A stretch of DNA of 64,000 nt, taken from NCBI RefSeq assembly GCF_037975245.1, contig NC_092576.1:9689501-9753500 (forward strand), given 5' to 3'. This document shows, piece after piece, positions 49,691 to 63,275 of the stretch. The notes under the pieces were generated by a model. The model had not been told where the DNA came from. It worked only from the letters and a program-made list of their open reading frames with translations, and did not search any database. Position numbers and translations under genes: made by a program. The first letter of the stretch is position 1. The number at the start of each line of letters is the position of its first letter. Source of the DNA: Apostichopus japonicus (lineage: Eukaryota; Echinodermata; Holothuroidea; Aspidochirotida; Stichopodidae).

Positions 49691-50060
49691 CATGTATGTG
49701 TGCCCTTATTGAGAGATATATTCCATGTATGTGTGCCCTTATCGAGAGATATATTCCATGTATGTGTGCCCTTATTGAGAGACATAATTCATGTATGATC
49801 TGATCTTGATCGATATACATTTATGTGTGCCCTTATTGAGAGATATATTCCATGTATGTGTGCCCTTATCGAGAGATATATTCCATGTATGTGTGCCCTT
49901 ATTGAGAGACATAATTCATGTATGATCTGATCTTGATCGATATACATTTATGTGTGCCCTTATTGAGAGATATATTCCATGTATGTGTGCCCTTATTGAG
50001 AGATATATTCCATGTATGTTTGCCCTTATATTGAGAGATATATTCCATGTATGATTTGAT
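49691..50060. repeat. 33-bp tandem array with about 131-bp higher-order unit
   Basis: CATGTATGTGTGCCCTTATT recurs at 49691 and 49724 and onward. A distinct variant with ATGATCTGATCTTGATCGAT appears twice about 131 bp apart (from about 49794 and 49922), so blocks of four units were copied together. Confidence 0.9.
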
Positions 50061-50244
50061 CTTTATCGATTTACTTGTGGTGTGAAATAGCGGTACAATC
50101 AAAACAATAATATTAACTTATGTTAACATAGATAAGAAAACGAATACACGAAATATCAACATTTGTAAAATGTATGAGTTCAGAATGAAAGAATTACCAT
50201 TATGTTGAGAGATTCCTGCAGTTAACAGGTTTTATTAACGTCCC

Positions 50245-50678
50245 CAGTGGCGGAGCTAGGGGTATTGGTCGGGGGGGGGGGGGCGAGAATGGTCTGTAAG
50301 GGCGCTTTCGACACTATCTAAGCGGAGCGCCACCACAGGTTGGCGCGGAGTGTACCCAAAAAATTTGAGTAAACATACTCCCTAGATCGCCGTAAATGAC
50401 CCTTTCCGGGCCTTGCTAATTTGCAGATGAAGGAAGAATAAAAATATACAGTTCTTGGAAACAGTTTCGTACAACGGAAGTGCCGATAAATTAAAGACCG
50501 CCGTTAGAGCATTTTGTCAGAAAATTACACCAACAAAATGTGACAAATGTCAATAGGTAAATGAGAGCGCAATAAAAAAGTAAATAATCCCGAATAAGTA
50601 AAAAGTGGTAAAATGCTGAAAAGGGCGTCAGCAGTCCATTTGAGTCCGCCCCCTGACTATATGGGCGCTCCGCCACTG
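50245..50678. mobile_element. hAT-type MITE, 434 bp
   Basis: Termini CAGTGGCGGAGC in inverted orientation (50245-50256 and 50667-50678), with perfect 8-bp flanking duplications AACGTCCC (50237-50244 and 50679-50686). No transposase. A poly-G run lies near the left end. Confidence 0.92.
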
Positions 50679-50839
50679 AACGTCCCGTTATATACTAAAT
50701 GCGAAAGGCAAACGAAATGCAGGTTGGAAGAAAAGAAACTGCCATAGGTTCTTTCAGGGTCAGTTTCGAATTATGCTTAAATTACTTCCAAATTAAGCAG
50801 TAAAAATTAGAGAAATATTAGATTACTTCAATGAAACCA

Positions 50840-51365
50840 GCATCCCGAGGATTATAGTGTTAATGTAATTAAAAAAGCTAGGCTATTTATGTCTACATTG
50901 AAGTGCAGTGGGTCTAAAGGATTCGTGTTAATGTAATTAAAAAGGCTAGGCTATCTATATCTACAATGAAAGTGTATGGTGTTAATGTAATTAAAAAGTC
51001 TATAGGCTATCTATATCTACATTGACAGTGTAGTGGGTCTAAATGATTCTAGTGTTAATCTAATTAAAAAGGTTTGGCTATCTATATCTACAATGAAAGT
51101 GTAGTAAGGTCTGAAGGATAAATATCAATGTAATTAAAAAGGCTAGGCTGTCTATATCTACAATGAAAGTGTAGTAAGGTCTGAAGGATAAATATCAATG
51201 TAATTAAAAAGGCTAGGCTGTCTATATCTACAATGAAAGTGTAATGGGTCTTAAGGATTCTAGTGTTAATGTTATTAAAAAGGCTAGGCTATATATATCT
51301 ACAATGAAAGTGTAGTAGGTCTGAAGGATAAATATCCATGTAATTTAGAAGGCTATGCTAGGTAC
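50840..51365. repeat. Tandem array, about 65-70 bp unit, about 8 copies
   Basis: Units contain AATGTAATTAAAAAGGCTAG, CTATCTATATCTACA and ATGAAAGTGTAGT. Two neighbouring units at 51121 and 51191 are identical over 70 bp; others vary in length. Confidence 0.88.
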
Positions 51366-52867
51366 ATATAGCTAACATAGTAACATCATGTTTTTTGGAA
51401 AAGTAACAGACTTTTTATTAAGAATTACACAAATAAAAATACTGATATATAAGTAGAATAAATTAATTCATGTGCACCATGGCAGCATAATGATTGGAAA
51501 AACGTGAATCTGTAAAATGCTAACTTTTAATGTTATATAACTTACTAAAACCCTGCATGGAGAATACTCGATTTCACATTTATACTTAGTTCAAAAATAC
51601 TGAAAACATTTTTTAGTTCACCCAATTTGGTTCGTATGCACCAAAGTATCAAGTTCACTCTAAATAGAAGTAACAACATCCTTATTCGCCCGACACTTCA
51701 AATATTTGCATAGAGACGCGTCCTTGATTTCAGCCACCGCTGCAGATATATTGTACTTATGCTTGGAAAAATTGGAAAGGTTACTTCCTTGAAGAGGACA
51801 ATACACTCTTGTTTGATCGTGTTATGGAAGGCTAGGTTTAACGTCAGCGAATACGTAAAGCTCTGTTTAAGACTTTTGCAGTGTAAATCCACTGTAAAAG
51901 CTACTATATATAATCCACGAATTCGAAAGATAACGTAGTTCCGAATTGCACTTTTCCTCAGATATTTTGTCCATGATTTTACGAGGTTGGTATCGTATCG
52001 TTAAATATAAAACGATGAAAGTTGGGGGGGGGGGGTGGGCGGGGGGTGGTAGGAAAATTCTGAATCTCTCTGTCTTGGAGTTTTGCTTAACATTTCAATT
52101 CCCACGTCACGCCAACCAAAAAGAAGAAAAATATAATTTTACTACTTACGCCTTTCGATGATGAAGAATGACCAAAACATTAAATATTTAAGTTGTTGTA
52201 GACGTGACAAGAAATTTTAACAAATGTTATGGTTTGTTGCAAAAGAGGTGAAAGAAATATATATATTTTTCATTATACCTTCTCTATATGTGTATATATA
52301 CACAAACCTTGAAATAATGAACCAGTTATCCTGAATCGGGTGGAATATTTTCATTTCCGCTTACGTTTTGAGACTACGCTCTAGTCACAAAACTCTCATT
52401 TCCTCAAAATATCATACCGAACACAAAGTCAACTATAGCCAGCCCCATACACCCCGCGTCCCCCTCAAACTAAATCTGTGATTATTCAAAACTAACCATT
52501 TGGCGAGTTAAATGCTGCAGTTTGCTAGTCTATGTCATTTTCATGGTGCCTTTTCTCTAATGAGGGAACAACATTCTAGATATATATGATTTAGTATGGA
52601 GTGAAAATTATGATTTAGTATAAAGTGAAAATAAGGGTCAACGGTTAAGAACGCAAGTTTTTCTTTTTTTTATAAAATACCGTACGGATTTTGTAATGTA
52701 TTTAAATATTTTTCCATGTAGTAAGTTTCAATCTGGTATTAAATAATACGAATACGTGGAATCTATAGATGCAGTATTCTCTATAGTAAGCAAAGTGTAT
52801 ATGACCCAGATCATACACACAACAAGAGTTTTACCTTGACGTCACAGATTGGTCATTTAAAAGTCTC

Positions 52868-53752
52868 TTATCCTTCGTCTGATACCATCTCGAACCTATC
52901 TCGAGGTCCTACACCCTCAGTCCCTCCACCCTCTCATCCAATCTGGAACCTGTCTCTAGGTCCTGCCCCAACCCCTCCACCCTCTCATCCAATATCAAAC
53001 ATGTCTCGAGGTCCTAACCCCTCAGTCCCCCACCCTCCCAATCAATCTCGACCTGTCTCGAGGTCCTGCCCAACCCCCTCCACCCTCTCATCCAATCTCG
53101 AACCTGTCTCGAGGTGCTACACCCTCAGTCCCTCCACCCTCTCATCCAATCTCAAACCTGTCTCGAGGTCCTACACCCTCAGTCCCTCCACCCTCTCATC
53201 CAATCTGGAACCTGTCTCTAGGTCCTGCCCCAACCCCTCCACCCTCTCATCCAATATCAAACATGTCTCGAGGTCCTAACCCCTCAGCCCCCCACCCTCC
53301 CAATCAATCTCGACCTGTCTCGAGGTCCTGCCCAACCCCCTCCACCCTCTCATCCAATCTCGAACCTGTCTCGAGGTGCTACACCCTCAGTCCCTCCACC
53401 CTCTCATCCAATCTCAAACCTGTCTCGAGGTCCTACACCCTCAGTCCCTCCACCCTCTCATCCAATCTCAAACCTGTCTCGAGGTCCTACGCCCACAGTC
53501 CTTCCACCCACTCATCCAATCGCGAACCTGTCTCGAGGTCCTGCCCCAACCCCCTCCACCCTCTCATCAAATCTCGAGCTTGTCTCGAGGTCCTGCCCCA
53601 ACCCCCTCCACCCTCTCATCCAATCTCGAACCTGTCTCGAGGTCCTACACCCTCAGGCCCTCCACCCTCCCATCTTATCTCGAACCTGTATCGAGGTCCT
53701 GCCCCAACCCCCTCCACCCTCCCAATCAATCTCGAACCTGTCTCGAGGTCCC
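52868..53752. repeat. 51-54-bp minisatellite, about 17 copies, with 262-bp higher-order repeat
   Basis: Units read CCTCCACCCTCTCATCCAAT, CTCGAACCTGTCTCGAGGTC and CTACACCCTCAGT, in 51- and 54-bp forms. A five-unit block marked by ATCTGGAACCTGTCTCTAGG recurs at 52941 and 53203. As 51 and 54 are multiples of three, long ORFs (147-176 codons) stay open, but these look like repeat products. Confidence 0.94.
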
Positions 53753-54769
53753 TGTGTTACTCCGAAGTATCCAACTTAACATCAAAAATATAAGATCTTT
53801 TTCAAAACTAATTGATAAGCGGTAAACAACTATAATTATTCTCTTTTCAGTATAATTATACTTACATTCAAATCACCTATACACTTACCTTATGTTATCG
53901 CTGAAATATATGGAATATTTCTCACTCGTAAATAACGGTGGTTATAAAACAGATGGAAACACAATCATCCACTACATTGACGTAAAATACTTTCTTCTAT
54001 TCCATGACGGTTATATCCATAGTAAAGGGCTCGGCGAATTGTATATCCCTATCTCTATATACTACAAAAACTCCCGACCAGAAAATGAAAAATCACATTA
54101 TTAAAATATTCCCAAGTGTTTTGGTTTGTCGAAAAGAAGACCTTCCTTGGTTTAACTTTATCAGTTTACAAATTAATAAACCGTCGGCGTGTTTTGTTTT
54201 TTAGTTAAAGACAAAACATGAAAGTGCTAAGAAACAGTACTTTCTTTCTCAAAATGTGGGTAAAAAGCGCTGCTTTTTCCTTGTCGAAAGTACACCGTCC
54301 TTGGTATAATTCTATCGGTTTTTGCAAAAGTTTTCACTTCGACGTGTTTGTTTTTTAATAAAGACAAAATATGAAACTGGTAAGCAACAGTATTTCCTCA
54401 ATAACATGTGTAAAAGAGCGCTGATTTTATCCGAAATATCGTGAATTGGTACTTTTGCCCTGAAGTCCCTTATAGATGCAAGTGTGGCCTATACAGCCCT
54501 GACAGATATTATACATGCCGTGTTGTGTTCATATATTTTTCAGTAGCTCAAAGTAATCCAGTGCGGCACGGATGATTTAGTTTGTAAGGCTTTCATATGA
54601 CCAAAAAAAAAATCACTATCAGCAATTAACAAACAATGTAGTGATTTCTGGACCAGTGGTGCATATCCGAGGTCACAGTCGAGCTAGGACTATTGTAAAC
54701 ATTATCGACGACTTCAAAAACTGAAGCGTTTGTTATGTAGCCAATAAACTGGATTGTATATTCCTATCT

Positions 54770-54900
54770 TTGAGAGAGAGAGAGGGAATGGGGGGGGGGT
54801 GATGGAGAGAGAGGGGGAAGGGGGGCGGGGTGATGGGGTAGGTGGAGAGAGAGAGAGAGAGTTGGAGCGACAGAGAGAGAGAAAGAGGTGGAGATGGAGA
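54770..54900. repeat. GA-rich simple repeat
   Basis: (GA)n with G-rich stretches, purine only over most of about 130 bp. Confidence 0.85.
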
Positions 54901-56263
54901 AAAAATGTTGAGCTCTCCCCCCCTCTCGTTAGCTGAGAAAGTCCTACTTATCCCCTGTGTCTTCCTGACACACCCCGCCTCCCCTCTCTCCCTCTCCGGT
55001 TATTCATACTTTTTCTTCTCTTCTCAACACGGAGTGCTCGCCAGGTTTACATTTGTTTGGTATTAAAACGTTCAAAATAAGTTTAAACACGAAAGAAAAT
55101 CTGTGATAACCTGCAACTTATAAATATATTTTTAATTGGGGGAGGGGGGGGAGAGATTTCTCTTTAGGTTTGTTGGTAAAAATTACTGACAAAAACGACC
55201 AAAATCTAAGTGCTGCACTAGAGCTATATTTTAATCAAACTTCCTGGTTCAACTATTTAGTTGAACCACAATCAGTTCATTTAGAGATTATGTAATCAAG
55301 TATACATACGGTGAGTCGTCGAATAAACAGAATAATAAAACCACATAATAAAATAATAACTTTTGAAGACACACCTGCGTGCATGCATGCATGGGTTTGT
55401 ATGGTATTAGGGAACTTATAACAGGATATTTACTATTTCTAAATCATTGCAGGGTGTGCCCATTCTTAGAACGTGTCAATAACAGTTGTATGATTCTGTT
55501 TGACAAACGCATAAAGCCGTATCACCACATATGAATAACGTCAACTATACCGCTGCATGACAGCGTAACAATAGTATATATGACGTCATCAATCATTTGA
55601 AACATTATAAGCTAGACTGCGAGCTGCTTAAATTAACCGAGTACCCCAGCTTATAACAGGCTAAGAAGTTATAACATATGTATAAACCCTCAAATGAAAC
55701 ACTGTATATATTCATGCGCCCGATCAGAACACAGTAACTACTGTAAATCTTAAAGTTTGTAGCCACCCCCCCCCCCACCGCCCCAAAAGACCACTTCTCC
55801 AGGATTTATGTGATTTATGTCAATTCTTCTAATCCAAAAAATGGTCAGGAAGACGAATTTGAAAAAGAAGAAAAAGAGCAAAACAAAAAATCAGGTCAAT
55901 TAATTTATAATGACTAATTCTTCCCTCCATTTATTCCCTTCTGCCTTTTCCACACAGAACAGACAGCATCACGTGCATACTCTTTCTTCTCTCCTAAACA
56001 AAATAATATAATTAATTGTTTCTTTTTATACCAATCAATCGATAAAACATAAGCAATCTTCTTTTGTTTTTAATCGCGTAGTTATCATAATATTTATAGT
56101 ATTTACAATTGCTTCTAGTATTTGAAATTTTTTAATAAATAACCTAATGACGGATGTCAACTTTTATATTGTTAATTAGATTTTATATATCAATATATAG
56201 ATCATAACGTTATACAGGCCCCTATTTCACATCAGTATTTGAGAAAAGAAGGAAGAGAAAAAG

Positions 56264-56420
56264 AAAGTCTCGTATATACTGGGTGTAACATCCATACGTC
56301 ACCGGTTACTTCCACCAATCGTTTTCCGCTCTTAATATAGAGTGCAACTGAGAGGGAGAAACTGTTGCTGGGAAGTAACCTGTGACGTATGGATGATTCA
56401 CCCAGTAAATACGAGACTTT
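56264..56420. repeat. Hairpin with 50-bp arms
   Basis: Left arm 56264-56313 starts AAAGTCTCGTAT; right arm 56371-56420 ends ATACGAGACTTT. Both contain CATCCATACGTCAC and GGTTACTTCC in inverted form, with a few mismatches; the loop is 57 bp. It could be a small foldback MITE or a long pre-miRNA-like hairpin. Confidence 0.75.
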
Positions 56421-59400
56421 ATTTTGCATCCTCGGTTGGTTCACTCAGCACGAATATTTCAAAATAATATTTTTAATAATAAAATCAATAAAATCAAAAC
56501 ACCGGATTTGTGAGAACAAGGAGAGAACAGGAGCGAAAAAGGGGGGGGGGGGGACAGGGATAAAGAGAAAAGCTGAGATCGACAAATATATCGCCTAGCT
56601 TATTAGACAACAGTGTGCTTATCTGAACTTGTATATTCAAGCGCAAATGTCATAGTTCAGGATTAGTCTATTTAGAGGTTCAAATTCTTTGGCTTTATTA
56701 AAATTCTGCTTAGGTTGGCCGAAATTCACATAAGTTGAATTAGTGCCGTAATAGCACCCATGCACCACCCGCCGTTAGCAATACGGTATATACACGTCAA
56801 TTGTTGTTTTCCCCTTTCGGCGTTCCACATCAATAGGATGTGCGTCATTCAGTGAAGCTAACAACACAACAATGCATCGCGTACGTTTACGAATAATAAC
56901 ATAACAGGATATCAAGGATTGTTCACTGTTGACTGTCATTAACCACACCGGTTAAACTACTTTTGATGAAGGTGATTTAAAGGGTGTGAAGACTCGCGCA
57001 AAAAGAAACGTCTAATGCCGGTAATCTGACCTAGTTTCGAATGAGGTGTAACAGAAGTGTTAGACACCACCATCGATCCCAGAAAATACACACACAGCTT
57101 GCTACCGTCGGTAATAAGACACTAGTGTACAGTCAGTACATACAGCTGCGGTCAATACCCACATCACAGTGTACAAATGATACAGCGATAGACATTATCA
57201 GGTCCTGCTAAAGATAACAAGGTATCACGTTTCATTACTGTCTGCATTTTGTAGAGACAAGAAAAAAACTTCATTTGCAAGCAACGAAAAGTTAACTTTT
57301 TAAAGATGGCGGCACGCTGTTTCGGGCGAGTCTTCAATGCATTTAACCACACCCATTAAAACTATTGATGGTCTCAAAATCTGGAGGATTGATGAAGGTG
57401 ATTTGAGGTATTTTATAGAAAATCCTGGGTGAAAGAAGAAGATTCCGAAGCGAGAGCTGGCACTAGATGTTTTCGGGAGCACAATGCTAACCTTAGAGCC
57501 GTTCTAGCTCAAAATTTTACGACTGTTTAACCACTCAGGCGGACGTGCACTACCCTAATGGTGGTGCGGTACCTATATTGTCGGTGACTGTGTCGGATTC
57601 GCCCCAATCTCTGTCTAGTAATTCCTCTACTACCCCACATTCAACATACATAATTTATTTTCGCATTCCGTTTTCCTCATTTACTGCCTGGCATAAGCTC
57701 ATGCCCGGCTCACAGGACTCAAGTTTGAGCAAAGTGTGCAATATATGTGTGTAATAATGAATCGTCTTTCAAAGAGTCACACTAGGATGATATGTATAAT
57801 TGACTTCCTTAAATTTTCATCACTCTCTGTCAATTAGTGGTCACATATAATACTACAGCTTTGCATGTAGACTGTGCAGGCCAGGGCAGAAAGTGGTTTA
57901 CCCTGTAGGCCTGTGAAAGGAACAGTCAAACAGAACAGGAAATTTTATATTTTTATATTTTTCAATTTAAGTGGAGCAACCAAGTGGCTACCAAGTATGG
58001 CATACTCTCTGAGAATACATGACTCTTCCCATCACACTCCCCCCTCCCCCACCCTATAGGTGCATAAAATGCATTAGAACAGTTGTTTCCTTCTGTTATC
58101 AAAATAGAGGGCGCCCTCTATTCAAACCTATTGAAAAAGATTATTGAAACCTTGACCAAAATAGCACATATTAAAAACCCGATGTTTACTATATGAAGTG
58201 TTCAACATTCATGTACATTTAAATCTCAGCTAACTCAAGGCTAATTAACATTCCTATACCTTAAAGGGGACTGGGGGTGGTCACTGGAAGGAAGCAAGGT
58301 GAGCAAAGATTTTGTTGTATGCAATTGAGGGAATCTATTATTTATTTATTTTGGCCACCCTAGTATACTGCCAAGAAGTTTAGCTATCACTGTGCAATGA
58401 ATTTGTCAGTCAATGTTCTATGAAATTCTGCACACAAAGTGCATAGGAAAAGAAGAAATACATATTAGCCTACCACATGTATAGTTTAATTTGAGCAGAC
58501 TTAAGGTATAGTTATAGTAAACTACATGTCTAAAAATTACTCTATTATTACATATTATAATGTGTATAACACGAACAGTGGTCAAAATGCTAGGCCTATA
58601 GACAACTATATCACCGGCATTTGATTATAACATTAGCTAATAGGCGACTATATTATGGCAATCATGTCTGCATGAATGTTCAGAAATCAATAATTAAAGT
58701 TCTGCTACTGTGCTTATCATTGCTACCATTTAGGTAAGCTAGGAATAAATTACAGTTTCCAGGCTGGGAAAACCACATTTCATATATTTAACTTGAAAAA
58801 CTTATTCCAAATTTACTGCTAGCCATACAACAAAACGTCATGTACAATGAATACCATTGCTTAGGATTTTTCGTGAAACTAGCGTCATCCACAAACATCT
58901 ATATATTGCCAAGCTAATAATCCTATAACTGCTAGATCGCTGGCAACCGCTGAGCCTTAAGAAACATAAAAAAAAAACTGTTTAGTATGAATAAATAGCT
59001 CACTTTGTAACAATATGACCCCAACAGAGTACATCTCGGCAATTCAATCAGGCCTAAAAGTCAAAATTTTGACCTAATTACTAATTTCTCACCGCAGAAA
59101 TCACTACAGCGTGAAATCAAAGAACGTCTCCCCCCTGATATATCAATTGCCACACTGTACTAAGCATTTAAGCCATTAACCCGTGCTGTTTCTCAGCCAA
59201 ATTCACACGCAAAAATCACAAGTTTCCCGACAATACATAACGTCAAAGAAAATCCACGCATTTCATTGGCTAATATAGCTCCCATATACTAACAGTGCTG
59301 CATTTAGAAAACAAAAGTCGCTGCCGGCTTGATATATTTGGCGGGTGTAGCCTATATTGAGAACCTTCACATGCCATAGTCATATGGTCATAGTATATTT

Positions 59401-61299
59401 GATCGGTGAAGCTACAAATATTAATAATACAACAACATTCTAAAAAGAAACCAAAGAACTGTTTATGACTTTGCCTTACAGTTCCAAGTTCCAACAATTT
59501 GTTAAATGCTTGTTTCAGCGTTGTTAAATTAATTTACATTGTTAGAAACATAGCCCTTCTGAAAACATAATATTATCTGGCACTCTTCATAAAGTACCTC
59601 AATACCCCCCCCCCCCCCCCCGCCATTTCATTTGTTGTTAAAAGTGATACAGTTCTGATGGTTACGGTACCGCATACAAGCATATTCAGAAGGAAAGCGC
59701 GAATGCGGTAATATTTCTCCTTGCAATAGTAGTTAATACCAGGGAGTTGTTATGGAACTCCCTGTTAATACAATCATGGTCTATGTAGGCATCCGTACTA
59801 AACTTAGCGCGTTCCGCCACTCTCGATTGGAGAAGAACATAATAGTAAGCATTTCACCCTTGACCTTACAGCGATTTTAATTTAGTTCATATTTCTGACA
59901 GACTCGTCGTCACACAGCGAGAATTTTTAACTGACCTGGTATTATTAACGCATCCACATATTCACACAGTGATATTATGCTGGTATATATATTTTCAGTC
60001 CTTGACAGGGAGTGGGGCTTGCCACGCTTGTAGGATATATAGATATATATGTGTTTGTATTATGAGCTCTGCATCGGCTGCTACTGTGTACAGCGATTGA
60101 ATACAATTCGCTTTTCCAAATGCAGGTATTACAGACGTTTTTCTTGATATCATATTCGTTTGCTAATACCATATACAGTGTGGTGCGTGGACTGTGATCT
60201 GAAGTTCCAGTGTCATATTTAAATGTGTACAAACGTGAACCGGAATTTGCAGTCGCCCTTCGGTACTTTAAAAGTCGCCTGTGGAGAAATCCCAAGGTAC
60301 CACTCGCCTCCGGACTGTTCGAATTTAAAAAAAAAAAATAAAAAAATTGACAGTTAAAAAAAGTTGGAACTGACGAAGTTTCGAAGAGTTACGGGCGCGT
60401 TTGGTTGGCATTTCGCTCCAAGTGAAGTAAGTAATTAAAATGATTTATTTCTATATGTATTTAAATGATTATAAGTCAATCAATATGGTTTGTGATCAAT
60501 TAAAATATAACAATAAATGACTTAAAGGGAAGGTGTAACTGTAAATGTATCACAATAAATATATCACAAATAAATTAAATCTGTAACTAGTTCTTAACGT
60601 ATAAGGTCATACTAATAACTACTTGTGAATGTTTGTGTGTGAGGGTTGATGAATAGAAGGGAAATGGGGGTGGGGTTGGGTGGGGGGGGGGGTAGGGCAG
60701 ACCCCACACCCTGGTGTGCTTCGAATAGACTAATTCAGTCTGCCGGTAAGAAACCATTGTGTCTGCCTAGTACTGTATTGAGCTTTGTAATATCTTCTAA
60801 GTCACGTTCCACACGAGGATCCGTGGGGATGGGGTTGGGGTGGAGTGGGGGGTGGGATATATGTTTGACACCCAACCTCATTATCAACCTCTCACAAAAT
60901 TTCAAAAGTAATCACTAGAAGGAAAGGGGGGGGGGCGGTGTCTCGTTGTCGTTGCCATGGAAAAAAAAGAGAGTCATAATTAAGACATCAAGTAGAACAT
61001 TCTAAGGCATATTCAGACAATAAATGAGGTCTAAATTCAACGAGTGGTCTAATCCTTTGCGGCCAGACTGAATGTAAAAATCTTTCGACTGGTCGTTCAG
61101 TACCCCGAATTACGATAGAGGTGGGTGTTGGGGTGGGGGGTGGGGATAATCCCCTCATCCGTTCTTTTGCACACGCCGCTGTAGTGAAAGTCTCATTCCT
61201 CTGTGGGCACGTGTGCAAGAACCTTAATTCCGAGAACAAAGTTTGTTCAACCTGTCGCTACTAACATATCAAAAGTTAATGTTGTACCTAAAGTCATCC

Positions 61300-61455
61300 T
61301 TTAATGCCCATAATGCCCCAAATGCCCATACTGCCCATAATGCCCATACTGCCCATAATGCCCATAATGCCCATACTGCCCATAATGCCCATAACGCCCA
61401 TACTGCCCATAATGCCCATACTGCCCATTATGCCCATAATGCCCATAATGGCCAT
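61300..61455. repeat. 9-bp minisatellite GCCCATAAT / GCCCATACT
   Basis: About 16 units with two main variants alternating irregularly. It gives an apparent His-Asn-Ala peptide on the plus strand. Confidence 0.93.
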
Positions 61456-62594
61456 AAAAGAGCGCAACTAAACAGGTAAGGAGTCACTCCTTTGGCAAGA
61501 GTGACTTTTTACCCTTCAAAAAGAGCTATCATTGCATCCTCGAAGTGATTGAATTTCCAATCTTCGAAATTAAGACCTGTTGATTAGCAGAGTGTCTCAG
61601 CATTGTTATCACTATTGAATTTTTCTATGATCTTAAATTTGCAACTGGAAGAGTGATTATTCCAAAGGCGTTAGTTGATCGGGCAGGAATTTGTTGAGAT
61701 TAAGCTTTGCTATAGTTTTGTAGAAACTATTATCTCTTCCTTGATAAATATATAAACTATAATTAGAAAATTGTGTCACAATGCAGGTCTCACACAGACA
61801 ATTCCTGTATTTTTAAGTAAGATGCTTAAAAATCTAAACAACATTGACAGTGGATAGGCCTAGAAGTATAGCCTTTACTACCGTGGTAAAGGGGCTGCAC
61901 TCTCAAGCTGTAAGAAATACATCCACTGAAGTTTGATCGACTTTCAGGTTTTCCAAAAGTTTGTTAAATTAGGACACCTTGAATTGATTGTCTAATTCTC
62001 TTCTGTGGTTGATATTGAGTATTCTTTGGGAAGAATTTTATTGCAAAAAATGGTTCGATGTTCTGAGATGATGTTAGCGAATTGATTCGACACTATAGTC
62101 AATTATATGAAATGGGATCGTTCTTGTTTATCGATTCACTTTCACAAGGGGCAATTAAACATTACTATCTTTCTGTAAAGAAACGTGGCTTATCAACTGA
62201 AAGCAAACAGAACAGCGTTTGTAGTATGGGAAACACGGTGAAGATATCTTTATTCAGTTTATGTCTCCATAGCGACCTATTAAAATAAAGAAAACCGTCT
62301 GCACGATTGAACCAGTGAATACCATACAAACAGTTCTATACAAAAACCATTGTCAAAAAAACAAACAAACGCGTAAGCATTGTCTGCCAGATACGATTTT
62401 TGAAACATTTGAGGCCATTTTTGTGTATCTGAGGAAAAGTGAATCTTCTTCAGGGTCAGAATACAGAATCAAATTAGAATGGTAAGAGGTGACTAGTTGT
62501 AAAATTTTCAGTCAATTTTGGGTTGTTCATGCTACGTCAAAATAAAAAAAATGGATATGGTAGAAAAAAATAAAGAAGAAACTGTAGCCCTATG

Positions 62595-63275
62595 TCAACC
62601 CAGAACTGTGACAGTACAAGCTAGTCCACGACAGTGACCCTGTAAGTCAGCCCAGAACTGTGACTGTACAAGCTAGTCCACGACTGTGACACTGTAAATC
62701 AACCCAGAACTGTGACAGTATAAACTATTCCACAACGGTGACACTGTCAGTCAGCCCAGAACTGTGATAGTACAAGCAAGTCCACGACTGTGACACTGTA
62801 AATCAACCCAGATAGCGACAGTATAAGCTAGTACCTGTATGTGACACTGTAAATTAACCCAGAACTGTGACAGTAAAAGCTAGTCCGCGACTGTGACACT
62901 GTAAGTCAACCCAGAACTGTGACAGTATAAACTATTCCACAACGGTGACACTGTCAGTCAGCCCAGAACTGTGATAGTACAAGCAAGTCCACGACTGTGA
63001 CACTGTAAATCAACCCAGATAGCGACAGTATAAGCTAGTACCTGTATGTGACACTGTAAATTAACCCAGAACTGTGACAGTAAAAGCTAGTCCGCGACTG
63101 TGACGCTGTAAGTCAACACGGAACTGTGACAGTATAAGCTAGTCCATGACTGTGACACTGTTAATCAACCCAGAACTGTGACAGTACAAACTATTGCACG
63201 ACTGTGACACTGTAAGTCATTCCAGAACTGTGGTAGTATATATAGGCTAGTTCATGACAGTCACGGTGACACTGT
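62595..63275. repeat. 52-bp tandem array, about 13 copies, with 207-bp higher-order repeat
   Basis: Units share CCCAGAACTGTGACAGTA, AAGCTAGTCCACGACTGTGA and CACTGTAA. A four-unit block recurs with AGTATAAACTATTCCAC at 62717 and 62924 (207 bp apart). Confidence 0.93.

Noticed and set aside
49691..50060. CRISPR-like array of 33-bp repeats
   Set aside because: Units are head-to-tail without distinct spacers and lie in animal DNA; it is a minisatellite.
52836..53825. Overlapping plus-strand ORFs of 147-176 codons rich in Pro and Ser
   Set aside because: Generated by a 51-54-bp minisatellite; several frames are open, with no start context, splice sites or domain.
60340..60435. Possible 5'UTR exon ending near a GTAAGT
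   Set aside because: No downstream coding exon was found to support it.
61243..61479. Possible coding exon ending in CAG|GTAAGG at 61475
   Set aside because: The reading frame is mostly the 9-bp repeat; the donor match alone is not enough.
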